From Actinomadura citrea (lineage in GTDB: Bacteria; Actinomycetota; Actinomycetes; Streptosporangiales; Streptosporangiaceae), in assembly GCF_013409045.1 (NCBI RefSeq), contig NZ_JACCBT010000001.1, forward strand, positions 1,240,001 to 1,304,000: a stretch of DNA of 64,000 nt. The letters run 5' to 3'. The stretch's first letter is position 1. Every line of letters begins with the position of its first letter. Of the stretch, positions 8,123 through 15,973 are shown in pieces. The notes beneath the pieces were generated by a model. That model did no database searches and was not told the DNA's origin. It saw only the letters and a list, made by a program, of their open reading frames with translations. Both the position numbers and the translations under genes were made by a program.

Positions 8123-9502
8123 ATGCCGAGACGGGCCTCAGACCCGATCGTCATCCCCGATGAACTGTGGGAACGCCCGCAGATGATCCAGGCCCTGACC
8201 TCCCGCGACATCGGGACCGTCTTCCACCTCCTGCGCCAGTACGCAGGCGCAACCCAGACCCAGACCGCCATTGCCTGCGGTCTGACTCAGGGCAGAGTCA
8301 GCGAGCACATGAAGGAAAACGGGCCCCGCGTAACCGAGCTGGACGTGTTCGAGCGCATCGCCGACGGCCTCCAGATGCCAGACAACGCCCGCATGGCCCT
8401 CGGTCTCGCACCACGAACCCACCCCGGCGTACCGGCCCCCAGGACTCCTGCACCACAGGCCCGCACGGGGATCGTGGTCACCGAACCCAGACTGACCGAG
8501 GCCGAACCGTCCGACCCGGCCACCACGACGGACCTCTCCCGGCTGACGCGATGGCTGACGGCCAGCGACACGGCAGACGAGACGATCGAGAGCCTTGCCC
8601 GTTCAACCACGTCACTCGCCAGCGCACACACCCAGGTCCCTGCGAAAAGCCTGCTGTCCCAGGTGCTTCGCCTTCACCGCCGCACGCAAGACCTGTTGGA
8701 AAGCACCCGGCCCCGCCCCCGCCACACCCGCGAGCTACTACGCATTGACGCCGATCTCTTGGCACACGCAGCCGTGATCTTCGGTGACGTCAACCTCGAC
8801 CACCACGCCGAGCAGTACGCAACCGCCGCCCTCATGCTCGCCCGAGAAGCCGGCGCCAACGAGGCGTTCGCCTGGTACGCCCAAGCCAAAACGGCCCGAT
8901 GGCAAGACCGCCTCATCGAAGCCGCCGACTTCGCCCGGCAAGGCTACGAAGCCAGCCCGCACACACCGATGAAGACGCAACTCGCCTGGTACGAGGCCAA
9001 CGCCGCCGCCCTCCTCGGAGACCAGACCAGAGCCCGCCAGGCCGTCAAGCGAGCCGAGCAGTCCGCCGAGACCATCAACGACAGTCCCGCCGACCGCTCC
9101 GTCTGGGCGTTCCCCACCGAACGCCGCGCCCTCTTCGCCCTAGCGGTAGCCACCCGAACGGGCGACCCGGACGGCGCTCTAGAAGCTGCCGAGATGGCCG
9201 ACACCGCATGGGCAGCAGGCGCACCCGTCGCCCCAGCGAACTGGGCCCAAATCCGCGTCGGCACCGGAGTAGCCCACCTACTCAAAGGCGACCTCGAAGG
9301 CACCGCCGAACAACTCGCCCAACTGCTCACACTCGACCCCGGCATGCGCCTGACCACCGTCACACGCTACGTCGCCGACCTCGACCGCCGACTCAGCCAC
9401 CCCCGCTACCGAAACACCTCTCTAGCTGTCCAGCTCAGAGCGCAAATCCGCGACTTCAACGCCGCCGCCCTCAACGACGACACCGACATGGAGCGCTCAT
9501 GA
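8123..9502 (+). CDS. XRE-family regulator with C-terminal TPR-like region
   Basis: A 459-aa cytoplasmic regulator. The N-terminal HTH spans about residues 30-85 (LLRQYAGATQTQTAIACGLTQGRVSEHMK). From about 150 on, the protein is an array of Ala-rich helix pairs typical of TPR-type sensor domains (HAEQYATAALMLAREAG, QAVKRAEQSAETI). The architecture matches Rgg/PlcR-like and actinomycete XRE-TPR regulators that respond to peptides or protein partners. The ATG at 8123 has GGAGGGAG just upstream; the longer open frame from 7994 is rejected. It overlaps the 2H phosphoesterase gene (ATGA), and the same regulator type sits beside the cassette in ICE2. Confidence 0.83.
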   Translation: MPRRASDPIVIPDELWERPQMIQALTSRDIGTVFHLLRQYAGATQTQTAIACGLTQGRVSEHMKENGPRVTELDVFERIADGLQMPDNARMALGLAPRTHPGVPAPRTPAPQARTGIVVTEPRLTEAEPSDPATTTDLSRLTRWLTASDTADETIESLARSTTSLASAHTQVPAKSLLSQVLRLHRRTQDLLESTRPRPRHTRELLRIDADLLAHAAVIFGDVNLDHHAEQYATAALMLAREAGANEAFAWYAQAKTARWQDRLIEAADFARQGYEASPHTPMKTQLAWYEANAAALLGDQTRARQAVKRAEQSAETINDSPADRSVWAFPTERRALFALAVATRTGDPDGALEAAEMADTAWAAGAPVAPANWAQIRVGTGVAHLLKGDLEGTAEQLAQLLTLDPGMRLTTVTRYVADLDRRLSHPRYRNTSLAVQLRAQIRDFNAAALNDDTDMERS

Positions 9503-10128
9503 GCCCCCTGCCCACACGCATGATCAACCGTTGGCAGAACCGCGAGGAACCCGGTCCCGGACAGGGCACGCTCTATTGGCACATCCTCGTAGGCGACCAC
9601 CCTGAAGCCCGCGACCTCGCCCACACCGCTCAGAAGCGACTCGCCGGATTCCACGGCCTCCACATGACCCCGACTGAGTGGCTCCACATCACCACTCTCG
9701 TCGTCGGCCCCACCGACGAGATCACCACCGACCAGCAACACGAGATGCTCAACGCGGCATCCGAACTACTCGCTGCACTCCCACCCGTCGCCGTAACACT
9801 CGGTCGCATCCTCTACCACCCCGAGGCAATCGCGGTCGTGGTCCAGTCAACAGACCCCTTGAAGCAGATTCGCATCGCCCTCCAGACGGCCACGCTCAAA
9901 GTGACCGGACGCGAAGGCCACACTGAGGGCCCCACCCAGTGGACCCCACACATGACACTCGCCTACAGCGAGACCGAGCAACCGGCCGAACCACTCATCA
10001 CCGCACTTGGCCGAGAACTCCCAGCCCGCGAGATCGCGATCACCGCTGTGAGCCTGGTCGTGCAACGAGGCGCCGAACGCCTATGGGACTGGCACCCCGT
10101 AGGACGCATCCCTCTCGGTCACAGCTAG
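9499..10128 (+). CDS. 2H phosphoesterase (2'-5' RNA ligase / LigT-like)
   Basis: A 209-aa protein with the two histidine motifs of the 2H phosphoesterase superfamily: LHITTLV (His about 63) and PHMTLAYS (His about 151), separated by about 88 residues as in LigT and cyclic phosphodiesterases. Such enzymes open or form 2',5' or cyclic phosphates on RNA or nucleotides. The substrate here is unknown. The start overlaps the XRE stop (ATGA at 9499-9502), so both are made from one message. Its place beside a regulator and an alpha-CTD-like cassette is unusual for a housekeeping RNA enzyme and hints at signalling or defence. Confidence 0.8.
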   Translation: MSPLPTRMINRWQNREEPGPGQGTLYWHILVGDHPEARDLAHTAQKRLAGFHGLHMTPTEWLHITTLVVGPTDEITTDQQHEMLNAASELLAALPPVAVTLGRILYHPEAIAVVVQSTDPLKQIRIALQTATLKVTGREGHTEGPTQWTPHMTLAYSETEQPAEPLITALGRELPAREIAITAVSLVVQRGAERLWDWHPVGRIPLGHS

Positions 10129-10161
10129 AAAACTTGCCGAATTGGGCTGTTTAAGATCAAG

Positions 10162-10316
10162 GGGCGGCGGCGCTCAGGCCGCTGCGCGGCCCCGCGCCAG
10201 GCCGCCCGGAGCGTGCGGCGTGGGCGCCGGTCACCGGACGGCCGCGCCGGGCCGCCCATCGCGCCACGCCCGCCAGCTCCGCCCCGACCGCTCACCGCAA
10301 GGTCGCGCCGCCGCCC
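10162..10316. repeat. GC-rich block between 12-bp inverted repeats
   Basis: GGGCGGCGGCGC at 10162-10173 is exactly complementary to GCGCCGCCGCCC at 10305-10316. The DNA between is almost all G and C with further short inverted repeats. The block follows the 2H phosphoesterase gene, so it may end that transcript, but it is far longer than a normal terminator and could be a single-strand origin or transfer site. Confidence 0.4.
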
Positions 10317-10322
10317 TGGTTG

Positions 10323-10511
10323 TTAACGACGCCGAGACAGAACCCGATCCAGGACCGCTAGGGCCGCGCGTCGCCGTGAGGGTTTACGGGACCAGACCGC
10401 AGGCAGTACGACGCCGAGGACCAGGACCAAGGGGAGTAACCCCCAAAGCGTTGCGAAGGCCGGCAGGCCAAGAAGCGATGTCATGCCCAGCATGCTGAAG
10501 CAGCCAGACAC
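10323..10511 (-). CDS. Possible small membrane protein
   Basis: A frame of up to 62 aa with one hydrophobic helix (LWGLLPLVLVLGVVLPAVW) followed by a basic tail (SRKPSRRRAALAVLDRV). The pattern of a single helix plus an Arg-rich tail is common in small actinobacterial membrane proteins. The start is uncertain: GTG at 10511, ATG at 10493 or ATG at 10484. No clear ribosome site was seen, so this may be non-coding. Confidence 0.35.
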   Translation of the reverse strand: MSGCFSMLGMTSLLGLPAFATLWGLLPLVLVLGVVLPAVWSRKPSRRRAALAVLDRVLSRRR

Positions 10512-10646
10512 CCACTGAACAGACGCGCAGCGAGGCCGTTTGGGTCTCTCGACGCCGAGAAGGGGCGCGTTCCGTGTACCTCCTCAACTCAGGGCCGCTG
10601 CAAGCTGAGCTGGAAGAGCCGGGGCTCCCCCGACCCCGAGAGGTCG

Positions 10647-10740
10647 AGGATGGCGACGGCCAGAACCCGTCAAGGGCGCCTGCGGCGTCACTACGTGATG
10701 GCCTACGGCCACCCTTGACGGAACCCGTCCGTCGCTAAGT
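10647..10740. repeat. Conserved intergenic block, copy A
   Basis: About 94 nt aligning at roughly three quarters identity, with two small gaps, to 43888-43986 on the same strand. Shared islands include GTGATGGCCT, TGACGGA and a final CAAGT/TAAGT, followed by a looser GGGGAAG-rich stretch. The best frames differ between copies and are interrupted, so it is probably not protein coding. Confidence 0.55.
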
Positions 10741-10914
10741 GCAGGTCTTGTCGGGGCCGGGGGAGGAAGGTGGGGGAAAGAACAGCGGCTACGCCGCACG
10801 CCTTAGGGAGGACACCAAGACCGCCCGCTGCGCGGGTACAGGTGGCCAGGAGTGGGCAACCCGCTGATCCCGAAAGGGCATCCGCTTCGTTGGGCGGTTC
10901 CTAGCATCGGGTTC

Positions 10915-12384
10915 GTGAGACAAGAGGAGACGCCGCAGTACCGGCCGGTCAAGGACGCACACAAGACGCTCGGGCTCTGGTCGATCCGCCGAGCACTGAC
11001 CTTCGCCTTTACTGCCGCGGTGGTGTCGCTCGTCGCCGCATGGTTCCTACTGTCGTGGCTCCTTGGCTCACCACCGCACGCCAAGCCCAAGCCCCTGGAA
11101 ACCAAAGACCTCCTTGAACTGCTCAAACTAGTCTTCGCCCTGGTCGCCGGCGTCGGTGCCCTGGTCGCCCTGGTCACCGCGTACCGCCGTCAACGTGTCG
11201 ACGAGGCCGCGGGGGAGCGCGCCGAACGCGTTCAAGCCCACGTCGAGTACGGCCAGGCCGTCGAGTTGCTCGGCCATGACAAGGCCGCCGTCCGACTGGG
11301 CGGGCTGTATTCCCTGGAGCGCTTGGCCCAAGATCACCCTTACTACCGGCAGACGGTCACCGACGTCGTGTGCTCCTACCTGAGGATGCCCTTCCAGGCC
11401 CCACCTGCCAACCACGGCGACCAAGACCAACAGTCCGCCAACCACACTCCTCGCGACCCCACTGCCGCTGACACAGCATGGCAAGAACTCCAAGTCCGGC
11501 TAACCGCCCAACGGCTCCTGAAACGCCACCTGACCACTACCGACCCCCGCAACCATCCATCCACCTATTGGGACGGCCTCCACATCGACCTCACCGGCGC
11601 GCACCTAATCGACTTCGACTTCACCAACTGTCACTCGACGAACGCGACATTCTCCAACACCCGGTTCAGCGGGGACGCCGGGTTCGGCGGGGCGCGGTTC
11701 GGTGGGGACGCCGGGTTCGGCGGGGCGCAGTTCAGCGGGAACGTCAGGTTCGGCGGGGCGCAGTTCAGCGGGAACGTCAGGTTCGACGGGGCGCAGTTCA
11801 GCGGGAACGTCAGGTTCGACGGGGCGCAGTTCGGTGGGGACGCCGGGTTCGGCGGGGCGCAGTTCAGCGGGAACGCCGGGTTTGACGGGGCGCAGTTCAG
11901 CGGGAACGCTTGGTTCAGCGCGGTGCGGTTCGGTAGGAACGCCGGGTTCGGCGGAGTGCAGTTCGGCGGGGACGCCGGGTTCGGCGGAGTGCAGTTCGGC
12001 GGGAATGCCAGGTTCGACGGGGCGCAGTTCAGCGGATACGCCGGGTTTGACGGGGCGCAGTTCAGTGGGAACGCTTGGTTCAGCGAGGCGCGGTTTGGTG
12101 GAAACGCCAGGTTCGACGAGGCGCAGTTCAGCGGGGACGCCGGGTTTGACGGGGCGCGGTTCGGTGGGGACGCCGGGTTCAGCGCGGCGCAGTTCAGCGG
12201 GTATACCAGGTTCAGCGGGGCGCAGTTCAGCGGGGACGCCGGGTTCGACGGGGCGCAGTTCGTACGCGAGCCCGAGTTCGCTGACGCCACAGCGAGTTAT
12301 CCGAATGATGCTCATATATGGCCGAGTCCCTGGTGCGCACAGGTAGTCACCTCTGACATGGCCCGGCTCGTCCGCGGGAGTTGA
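10915..12384 (+). CDS. Membrane-anchored pentapeptide-repeat protein with expanded 33-bp repeats
   Basis: A 489-aa protein. Two hydrophobic segments lie at about 20-42 (LTFAFTAAVVSLVAAWFLL) and 60-80, then a cytoplasmic helical part (VELLGHDKAAVRLGGLYSLERLAQDH), and from about residue 250 a tandem array with Phe every 5 then 6 residues (FSGDAGFGGAR pattern), about 18 units of 11 residues. Such arrays form right-handed beta-helices; the function is unknown. The GTG at 10915 is preferred over GTG 10852 because it aligns with the start of the ICE2 homologue, and TAGCAT at 10902-10907 places transcription start at or next to it, giving a leaderless message. Confidence 0.8.
   Translation: MRQEETPQYRPVKDAHKTLGLWSIRRALTFAFTAAVVSLVAAWFLLSWLLGSPPHAKPKPLETKDLLELLKLVFALVAGVGALVALVTAYRRQRVDEAAGERAERVQAHVEYGQAVELLGHDKAAVRLGGLYSLERLAQDHPYYRQTVTDVVCSYLRMPFQAPPANHGDQDQQSANHTPRDPTAADTAWQELQVRLTAQRLLKRHLTTTDPRNHPSTYWDGLHIDLTGAHLIDFDFTNCHSTNATFSNTRFSGDAGFGGARFGGDAGFGGAQFSGNVRFGGAQFSGNVRFDGAQFSGNVRFDGAQFGGDAGFGGAQFSGNAGFDGAQFSGNAWFSAVRFGRNAGFGGVQFGGDAGFGGVQFGGNARFDGAQFSGYAGFDGAQFSGNAWFSEARFGGNARFDEAQFSGDAGFDGARFGGDAGFSAAQFSGYTRFSGAQFSGDAGFDGAQFVREPEFADATASYPNDAHIWPSPWCAQVVTSDMARLVRGS
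11664..12260 (+). repeat. Tandem 33-bp repeats inside the pentapeptide-repeat gene
   Basis: About 18 copies of a 33-bp unit encoding alternating FxGxAx and FxGAx steps. Copies between about 11730 and 11850 are almost identical at DNA level, including synonymous positions, which points to recent expansion by recombination or slippage. The ICE2 homologue has fewer and more diverged units. Confidence 0.8.
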
Positions 12385-12723
12385 GAGCAAAGGTGACAGG
12401 AGTAGGAGCGGACGCCGCCGAACATGAGTTGCCCTCAGGAGGGGGTCACCGGAATTAAAGACATCAGTGACTTTGGCCATGATCGGACTAAGAAGGCCGC
12501 GGTCAGCGGGGGCACATCGAGGGCACATGAGCGCGCGATCGCTCGCAAGACGATGAGAACTCACGCGAAGTCCCACTGCTGGTCAGCGCCCTGTTCGCGA
12601 GAGTCTCCGCAGGTCGGTCCCGCCAGCACGAACTACAAGTTCGAGCCCTGACGGATATGAAGAACGGCCCGTCCCGGTCGGGACGGGCCGTTCTCATGTG
12701 TGCGGGTGCGGGGGCTCGGTGGA
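12385..12723. other. ICE1 right-end noncoding stretch and junction with chromosome
   Basis: No gene is supported here. It contains tandem GGGCACAT motifs at 12510-12517 and 12521-12528 (11-bp period), which are candidate integrase arm sites, a TTCGAGCCC-containing stretch around 12640 reminiscent of a tRNA 3' part, and the terminator at 12661-12694. The element boundary probably lies between about 12600 and 12660. Confidence 0.45.
12661..12694. terminator. Bidirectional terminator hairpin
   Basis: AGAACGGCCCGTCCCG and its exact complement CGGGACGGGCCGTTCT are separated by only 2 nt: a 16-bp stem. It lies between the end of ICE1 and the minus-strand lipoprotein gene, so it can stop transcription from both sides. 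Confidence 0.75.
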
Positions 12724-13695
12724 TCAGCCGGCGGCCGGGGACTCCGTGGCGGCATGGGGCTGCGTGGTGGCCGGGGGCTGCGACGACTCCGGCCCGCCCT
12801 GCTCGGCGCCCGGGGACGGCGACGTGCTCGCCTCTCCGCCGGGGGTCTGGCCGGGCGTCTGGCCCGGGGTCTGGCCGCCCGGGGCCTGCGGCGTGGCGGG
12901 CGTCATGGGCAGCGGGTAGCCGCTGAACTCGTCCTGCCGCGCCACCACGGGCACCGGGAACTCGACGGACCCGGCGCGCTCGAACCGCAACGTCAGCGGC
13001 ACCGTCGCCCCGGCGAGCAGCTCCTCGCCGAGCCGGGGCAGCACCACCAGCGGCTGATCCCCGCCGGTGCTCGGCGTGGCCGAGGGACCGCCGCCCTGCG
13101 GGCCCGTGGTGTTCTCCGAGGTCGGGGTCTCGGACACGTTCGGCGTCGCGCCCTGGCCGGTCGGCTCGGGGGTGGCGCCGCCGGAAGGCGTGGCCTGGCC
13201 GGAGGGCGTGGCCTGGCCGGAGGGCGTGCCGCCCGGCTGCTGCGTCCTCTTCTTGCCGGCCGGCTGCTGCGGGGTGGGGGTCGCCGAGGGCTTGCCCAGC
13301 AGCCTGGTGAAGCTGCCCGTCCCGTCCGGGGCGGCGGGCGGCAGGGTGAGCGCGCCGCCCTCGATCTTCGCCTCGCCGCCGAACGCCGGGCTGCTGACCG
13401 AGACCAGGCGGTCCTGCCGGCCCTTCACCTGGTTGATGATCACACCGTAGAGGGCCAGGGACGTGCCCGCGGGGATCGGCCGTCCCGCCTCCGGGCCGAG
13501 CAGGAACATGTGGCGCAGGTCGATCTGCGCGGCCCCCGGCCTGTCCTTCGGCACCGACACGTTGACGCCCTCGGTGAGCTGCGTGGGGGCGGCGGACTGG
13601 GGCTTATCGCCGGCGCCGCAGCCGGAGACCACCGGCGCGATGGCGACGGCGCCAGCGATGGCGAGCACGACCATTCGACGGCTGTTTCGGATCAC
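12724..13695 (-). CDS. PCu(A)C-like copper-binding lipoprotein with low-complexity insert
   Basis: A 323-aa secreted lipoprotein. The signal peptide ends in a lipobox (VVSGC, Cys about 26). Two blocks, DLRHMFLLGPEAG with GVIINQ near 60-90 and LLAGATVPLTLRFERAGSVEFPVPV near 240-265, look like the two halves of a PCu(A)C copper chaperone domain. They are split by an insert of roughly 90 residues rich in Gly, Thr, Pro and Gln. The usual Met/His copper ligands are not obvious, so metal binding is doubtful. The GTG start at 13695 has GAGGAGA upstream. The C-terminal tail is again Pro/Thr/Gln-rich and probably spans the cell wall. Confidence 0.68.
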   Translation of the reverse strand: MIRNSRRMVVLAIAGAVAIAPVVSGCGAGDKPQSAAPTQLTEGVNVSVPKDRPGAAQIDLRHMFLLGPEAGRPIPAGTSLALYGVIINQVKGRQDRLVSVSSPAFGGEAKIEGGALTLPPAAPDGTGSFTRLLGKPSATPTPQQPAGKKRTQQPGGTPSGQATPSGQATPSGGATPEPTGQGATPNVSETPTSENTTGPQGGGPSATPSTGGDQPLVVLPRLGEELLAGATVPLTLRFERAGSVEFPVPVVARQDEFSGYPLPMTPATPQAPGGQTPGQTPGQTPGGEASTSPSPGAEQGGPESSQPPATTQPHAATESPAAG

Positions 13696-13837
13696 GGCGG
13701 CGGTCTCCTCGCGAAATATCAGATGAAGAGGTGGCTTCAGAAAGTGGTGGGGCTGGCGTGAGATACGCCAGGGGAAGCGTAGCGAGGTCCTGCCGGTAAC
13801 CCCTCTCCGGGGTGGCCGACACGCCTGGCGGGGCCGC

Positions 13838-14611
13838 CTAACCGGAACCGAGACCCTTGATCTTCCCGGTGAGCTCGGGGCCGGACCGGGGCGCCCGGAC
13901 GACCTCGGTGACCACGCCGTCGGGCTGGACGAAGACGGCGGTGAGGCCGGTGCCCGTCGGGCCGGGCGTGCCCGGCGCGGGCGAGTACGCGCCGGCCAGG
14001 ACGGCGGCGCGGTCCTCCAGGATCTGCGGCGTCCCGAGGTGGGCGGTGCCCGCGCACGCCCTGAGGTCCTTCAGGGACATGGGCTTCCTGGCGCCGGCGG
14101 GACGCGGGTCGGCGACGAGCCAGAAGGTGAGGGTGTACTCCTGCGTCCGGCCGGCCAGCTCCGCCACCAGGGCCTCGCACCGGTAACCGGGCGGGACGAT
14201 GGCGATCACGCCGGGGCGCACGTCCCGCAGCGGTTTGGAGGTGCGGCCGGCCGTCACGAGGTCGACCCGGCGGTCGGGCAGCAGCCCGCCGACCCTGCCG
14301 GGGCTCGCGGTGGGGCGGGGGGCCAGCTGGGCGCTCGTCGGCCGGGGCGCGGGACGGGGACCGAAAGCCGTCATCAGGACGCCGCTCAGCAGCGCGACCA
14401 GCAGCGCGCCCGCGATGATCGGGATGGCGACCCCGAACCGGGTCAGCGGGCGGTACAGCCGCCGCACCCGGGCCCTGCGCCGCCGCCGGCGCCTCTCCCG
14501 GTGGTAGGCGGTGACGTCCCGCTCCAGCTCGCGGGCGTCATCGGGCACCACGACGTCAACGCGCGGAAGCCCGTAGTCGTCGGGCTCCGGGTCGCCGCCG
14601 TCCGGCCTCAC
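13838..14611 (-). CDS. Single-pass membrane protein of unknown function
   Basis: A 257-aa protein with a cytoplasmic N-terminus containing an Arg run (about 34-48), one transmembrane helix at about 58-82 (FGVAIPIIAGALLVALLSGVL), a Pro/Arg/Thr linker and an extracytoplasmic domain of about 140 residues with two cysteines (YRCEALVAEL and LRACAGTAHL) that may form a disulfide. It starts with GTG at 14611. It lies between the lipoprotein and the divergent carD in an arrangement common near actinobacterial carD-ispF, but no function is recognised. Confidence 0.7.
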   Translation of the reverse strand: MRPDGGDPEPDDYGLPRVDVVVPDDARELERDVTAYHRERRRRRRRARVRRLYRPLTRFGVAIPIIAGALLVALLSGVLMTAFGPRPAPRPTSAQLAPRPTASPGRVGGLLPDRRVDLVTAGRTSKPLRDVRPGVIAIVPPGYRCEALVAELAGRTQEYTLTFWLVADPRPAGARKPMSLKDLRACAGTAHLGTPQILEDRAAVLAGAYSPAPGTPGPTGTGLTAVFVQPDGVVTEVVRAPRSGPELTGKIKGLGSG

Positions 14612-14976
14612 GCGACACCTCCCTCGCCGATCGGTGTTCCCGCGGGACGCGCGTCCCCACGCCGTGTCCTGTTAAGACCCTTCCGGGCGCTTCGTACCCG
14701 CGCGACCCAGGGTGCTCACATCCCAGTATGGAACCCGCCCGCACCGCCGGCGGAACGATGCTTGTAACCGGGGGCCCGTTGCCGGTAAAGGCGCGGGGGT
14801 GGGATCGCGGTGTTCTGTCGGCTACGCTGAGTGGGGAGAACTGGTCGGCGATGCACCAATAAAGGGGTTTGTCAATACCTCAATATGTGGCTTGACCTGC
14901 GCATTTGTCGGGAAGGCCGGTTCGGGCACGCTCGTTTCCGTGCTACCCTGGTGTTAGCGGAAGGGGTACTTGTCAC
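14612..14976. other. Divergent upstream region of carD
   Basis: 365 nt with no supported gene. A possible carD promoter is TTCGGG (14927-14932), a 17-nt spacer and TACCCT at about 14944-14949. The AT-richer piece around 14860-14900, with TTGTCA and TTGACC, may hold further promoter elements. No riboswitch-like fold was recognised. Confidence 0.35.
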
Positions 14977-15459
14977 ATGACTTTCCAGGTCGGCGACACC
15001 GTCGTCTACCCCCACCATGGGGCTGCTCGGATCGAGGCCATCGAGACTCGCACCATCAAGGGTGAGGACAGGACCTACCTGGTCCTGAAGGTTGACAAGG
15101 GTGACCTGACGGTACGGGTCCCGGTCGAGAACGTCGAGGACGTGGGCGTCCGGGACGTCGTCGGCCAAGACGGGCTGGAGAAGGTGTTCGAGGTGCTTCG
15201 CGCACCCTACACCGAGGAGCCCACCAACTGGTCGCGCCGGTACAAGGCGAATCTTGAGAAGCTCGCCTCCGGCGATGTCAACAAGGTCGCGGAGGTCGTC
15301 CGCGACCTCTGGCGGCGCGACAAGGAGCGCGGTCTGTCCGCGGGTGAGAAGCGGATGCTCGCCAAGGCGCGCCAGATCCTCGTCAGCGAGCTCGCGCTCG
15401 CCGAGAAGACCAACGAGGACAAGGCAGAGGCGCTGCTCGACGAGGTCCTGGCCAGCTGA
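14977..15459 (+). CDS. carD: CarD/CdnL family RNA polymerase-binding regulator
   Basis: A 160-aa regulator that binds the RNA polymerase beta subunit and stabilises open complexes at rRNA and housekeeping promoters. The N-terminal Tudor-like RNAP-interaction domain starts at once ([21 protein letters not shown]). The C-terminal helical DNA-binding domain contains [17 protein letters not shown] and [13 protein letters not shown]. The length is typical of actinobacterial CarD. The ATG at 14977 is chosen because it opens the domain; the frame extends upstream to 14905 without a better start. ispF follows 13 nt downstream, as in many actinobacteria. Confidence 0.96.
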   Translation: MTFQVGDTVVYPHHGAARIEAIETRTIKGEDRTYLVLKVDKGDLTVRVPVENVEDVGVRDVVGQDGLEKVFEVLRAPYTEEPTNWSRRYKANLEKLASGDVNKVAEVVRDLWRRDKERGLSAGEKRMLAKARQILVSELALAEKTNEDKAEALLDEVLAS

Positions 15460-15472
15460 GCGGCCGGCCTCG

Positions 15473-15964
15473 TTGAACGAACGGCTCCCTCGGGTGGGCG
15501 TCGGTACCGACGTCCACCCGTTCTCGTCCGAGCCCCGCCCCCTCTGGGTCGCCGGGCTCGAATGGCCGGGTGAGGGCCACGGCCTCGCCGGGCACTCCGA
15601 CGGCGACGTCGCCGCGCACGCCGCCTGCGACGCGCTCCTTTCGGCCTGCGGTCTCGGTGACCTCGGCGCCGTCTTCGGCACCTCGGACCCGCGCTGGTCC
15701 GGCGCCTCCGGTGTCGACCTGCTGCGCGAGGTCGCCCGGCGCGTCGACGAGGCCGGTTTCACGATCGGCAACGTCGCCGTGCAGATCATCGGCAACCGTC
15801 CCAAGATCGGCAAACGGCGCGCCGAGGCGGAGAAGACCCTCACCGAGGCCCTGTCCGGCGCCCCGGTCACCGTCTCCGCCACGACCACCGACGGCCTGGG
15901 CCTGACGGGGCGGGGCGAGGGCCTGGCGGCCATCGCCAACGCTCTCGTCCTCCCACCCGCGTAA
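15473..15964 (+). CDS. ispF: 2-C-methyl-D-erythritol 2,4-cyclodiphosphate synthase
   Basis: IspF converts CDP-ME 2-phosphate to MEcPP with release of CMP in the non-mevalonate isoprenoid pathway. Visible are [11 protein letters not shown] with metal ligands Asp and His, the [17 protein letters not shown] motif carrying the third ligand His, and a C-terminal [14 protein letters not shown] loop. At 163 residues it is normal length. The start is not certain: TTG at 15473 gives [11 protein letters not shown], and a GTG at 15494 would remove seven residues. It is probably co-transcribed with carD. Confidence 0.94.
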   Translation: MNERLPRVGVGTDVHPFSSEPRPLWVAGLEWPGEGHGLAGHSDGDVAAHAACDALLSACGLGDLGAVFGTSDPRWSGASGVDLLREVARRVDEAGFTIGNVAVQIIGNRPKIGKRRAEAEKTLTEALSGAPVTVSATTTDGLGLTGRGEGLAAIANALVLPPA

Positions 15965-15973
15965 CGGGCGCCG

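Larger units (their letters stand above)
10129..10914. other. Gene-poor stretch of ICE1 with structured DNA
   Basis: Nearly 800 nt without a strong gene. It holds a GC-rich block between 12-bp inverted repeats (10162-10173 and 10305-10316), a possible small membrane protein on the minus strand (10323-10511), and a block at about 10647-10740 that is conserved at 43888-43986. Replication or transfer origins of AICEs often lie in such stretches; no specific origin was identified. Confidence 0.5.
1..12660. mobile_element. ICE1: pSAM2-type actinomycete integrative and conjugative element (left end outside window)
   Basis: The block int-xis-rep-ftsK-small genes-pra-gntR on the minus strand is the standard backbone of actinomycete integrative and conjugative elements. 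The integrase C-terminus, and so attL, lie beyond the left edge. The right boundary is inferred: the pentapeptide-repeat gene ends at 12384, two GGGCACAT repeats follow at 12510-12528, and a strong terminator at 12661-12694 precedes a normal chromosomal gene. In ICE2 the homologous pentapeptide gene also lies next to attR. The exact attR could not be fixed because its partner is outside the window. Confidence 0.8.

Noticed and set aside
11664..12260. CRISPR array
   Set aside because: The repeats are 33 bp with no unique spacers and lie inside a long reading frame.
11605..12576. Minus-strand frame opposite the pentapeptide repeats
   Set aside because: It encodes only a mirrored low-complexity repeat (PAELRPxEPGV type) and arises because the 33-bp unit lacks stops in several frames.
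12620..12660. tRNA gene or tRNA 3' end near TTCGAGCCC
   Set aside because: The bases around the loop do not pair as a T-stem and the inferred acceptor strand would be atypical. It may be part of attR, but a tRNA cannot be claimed.
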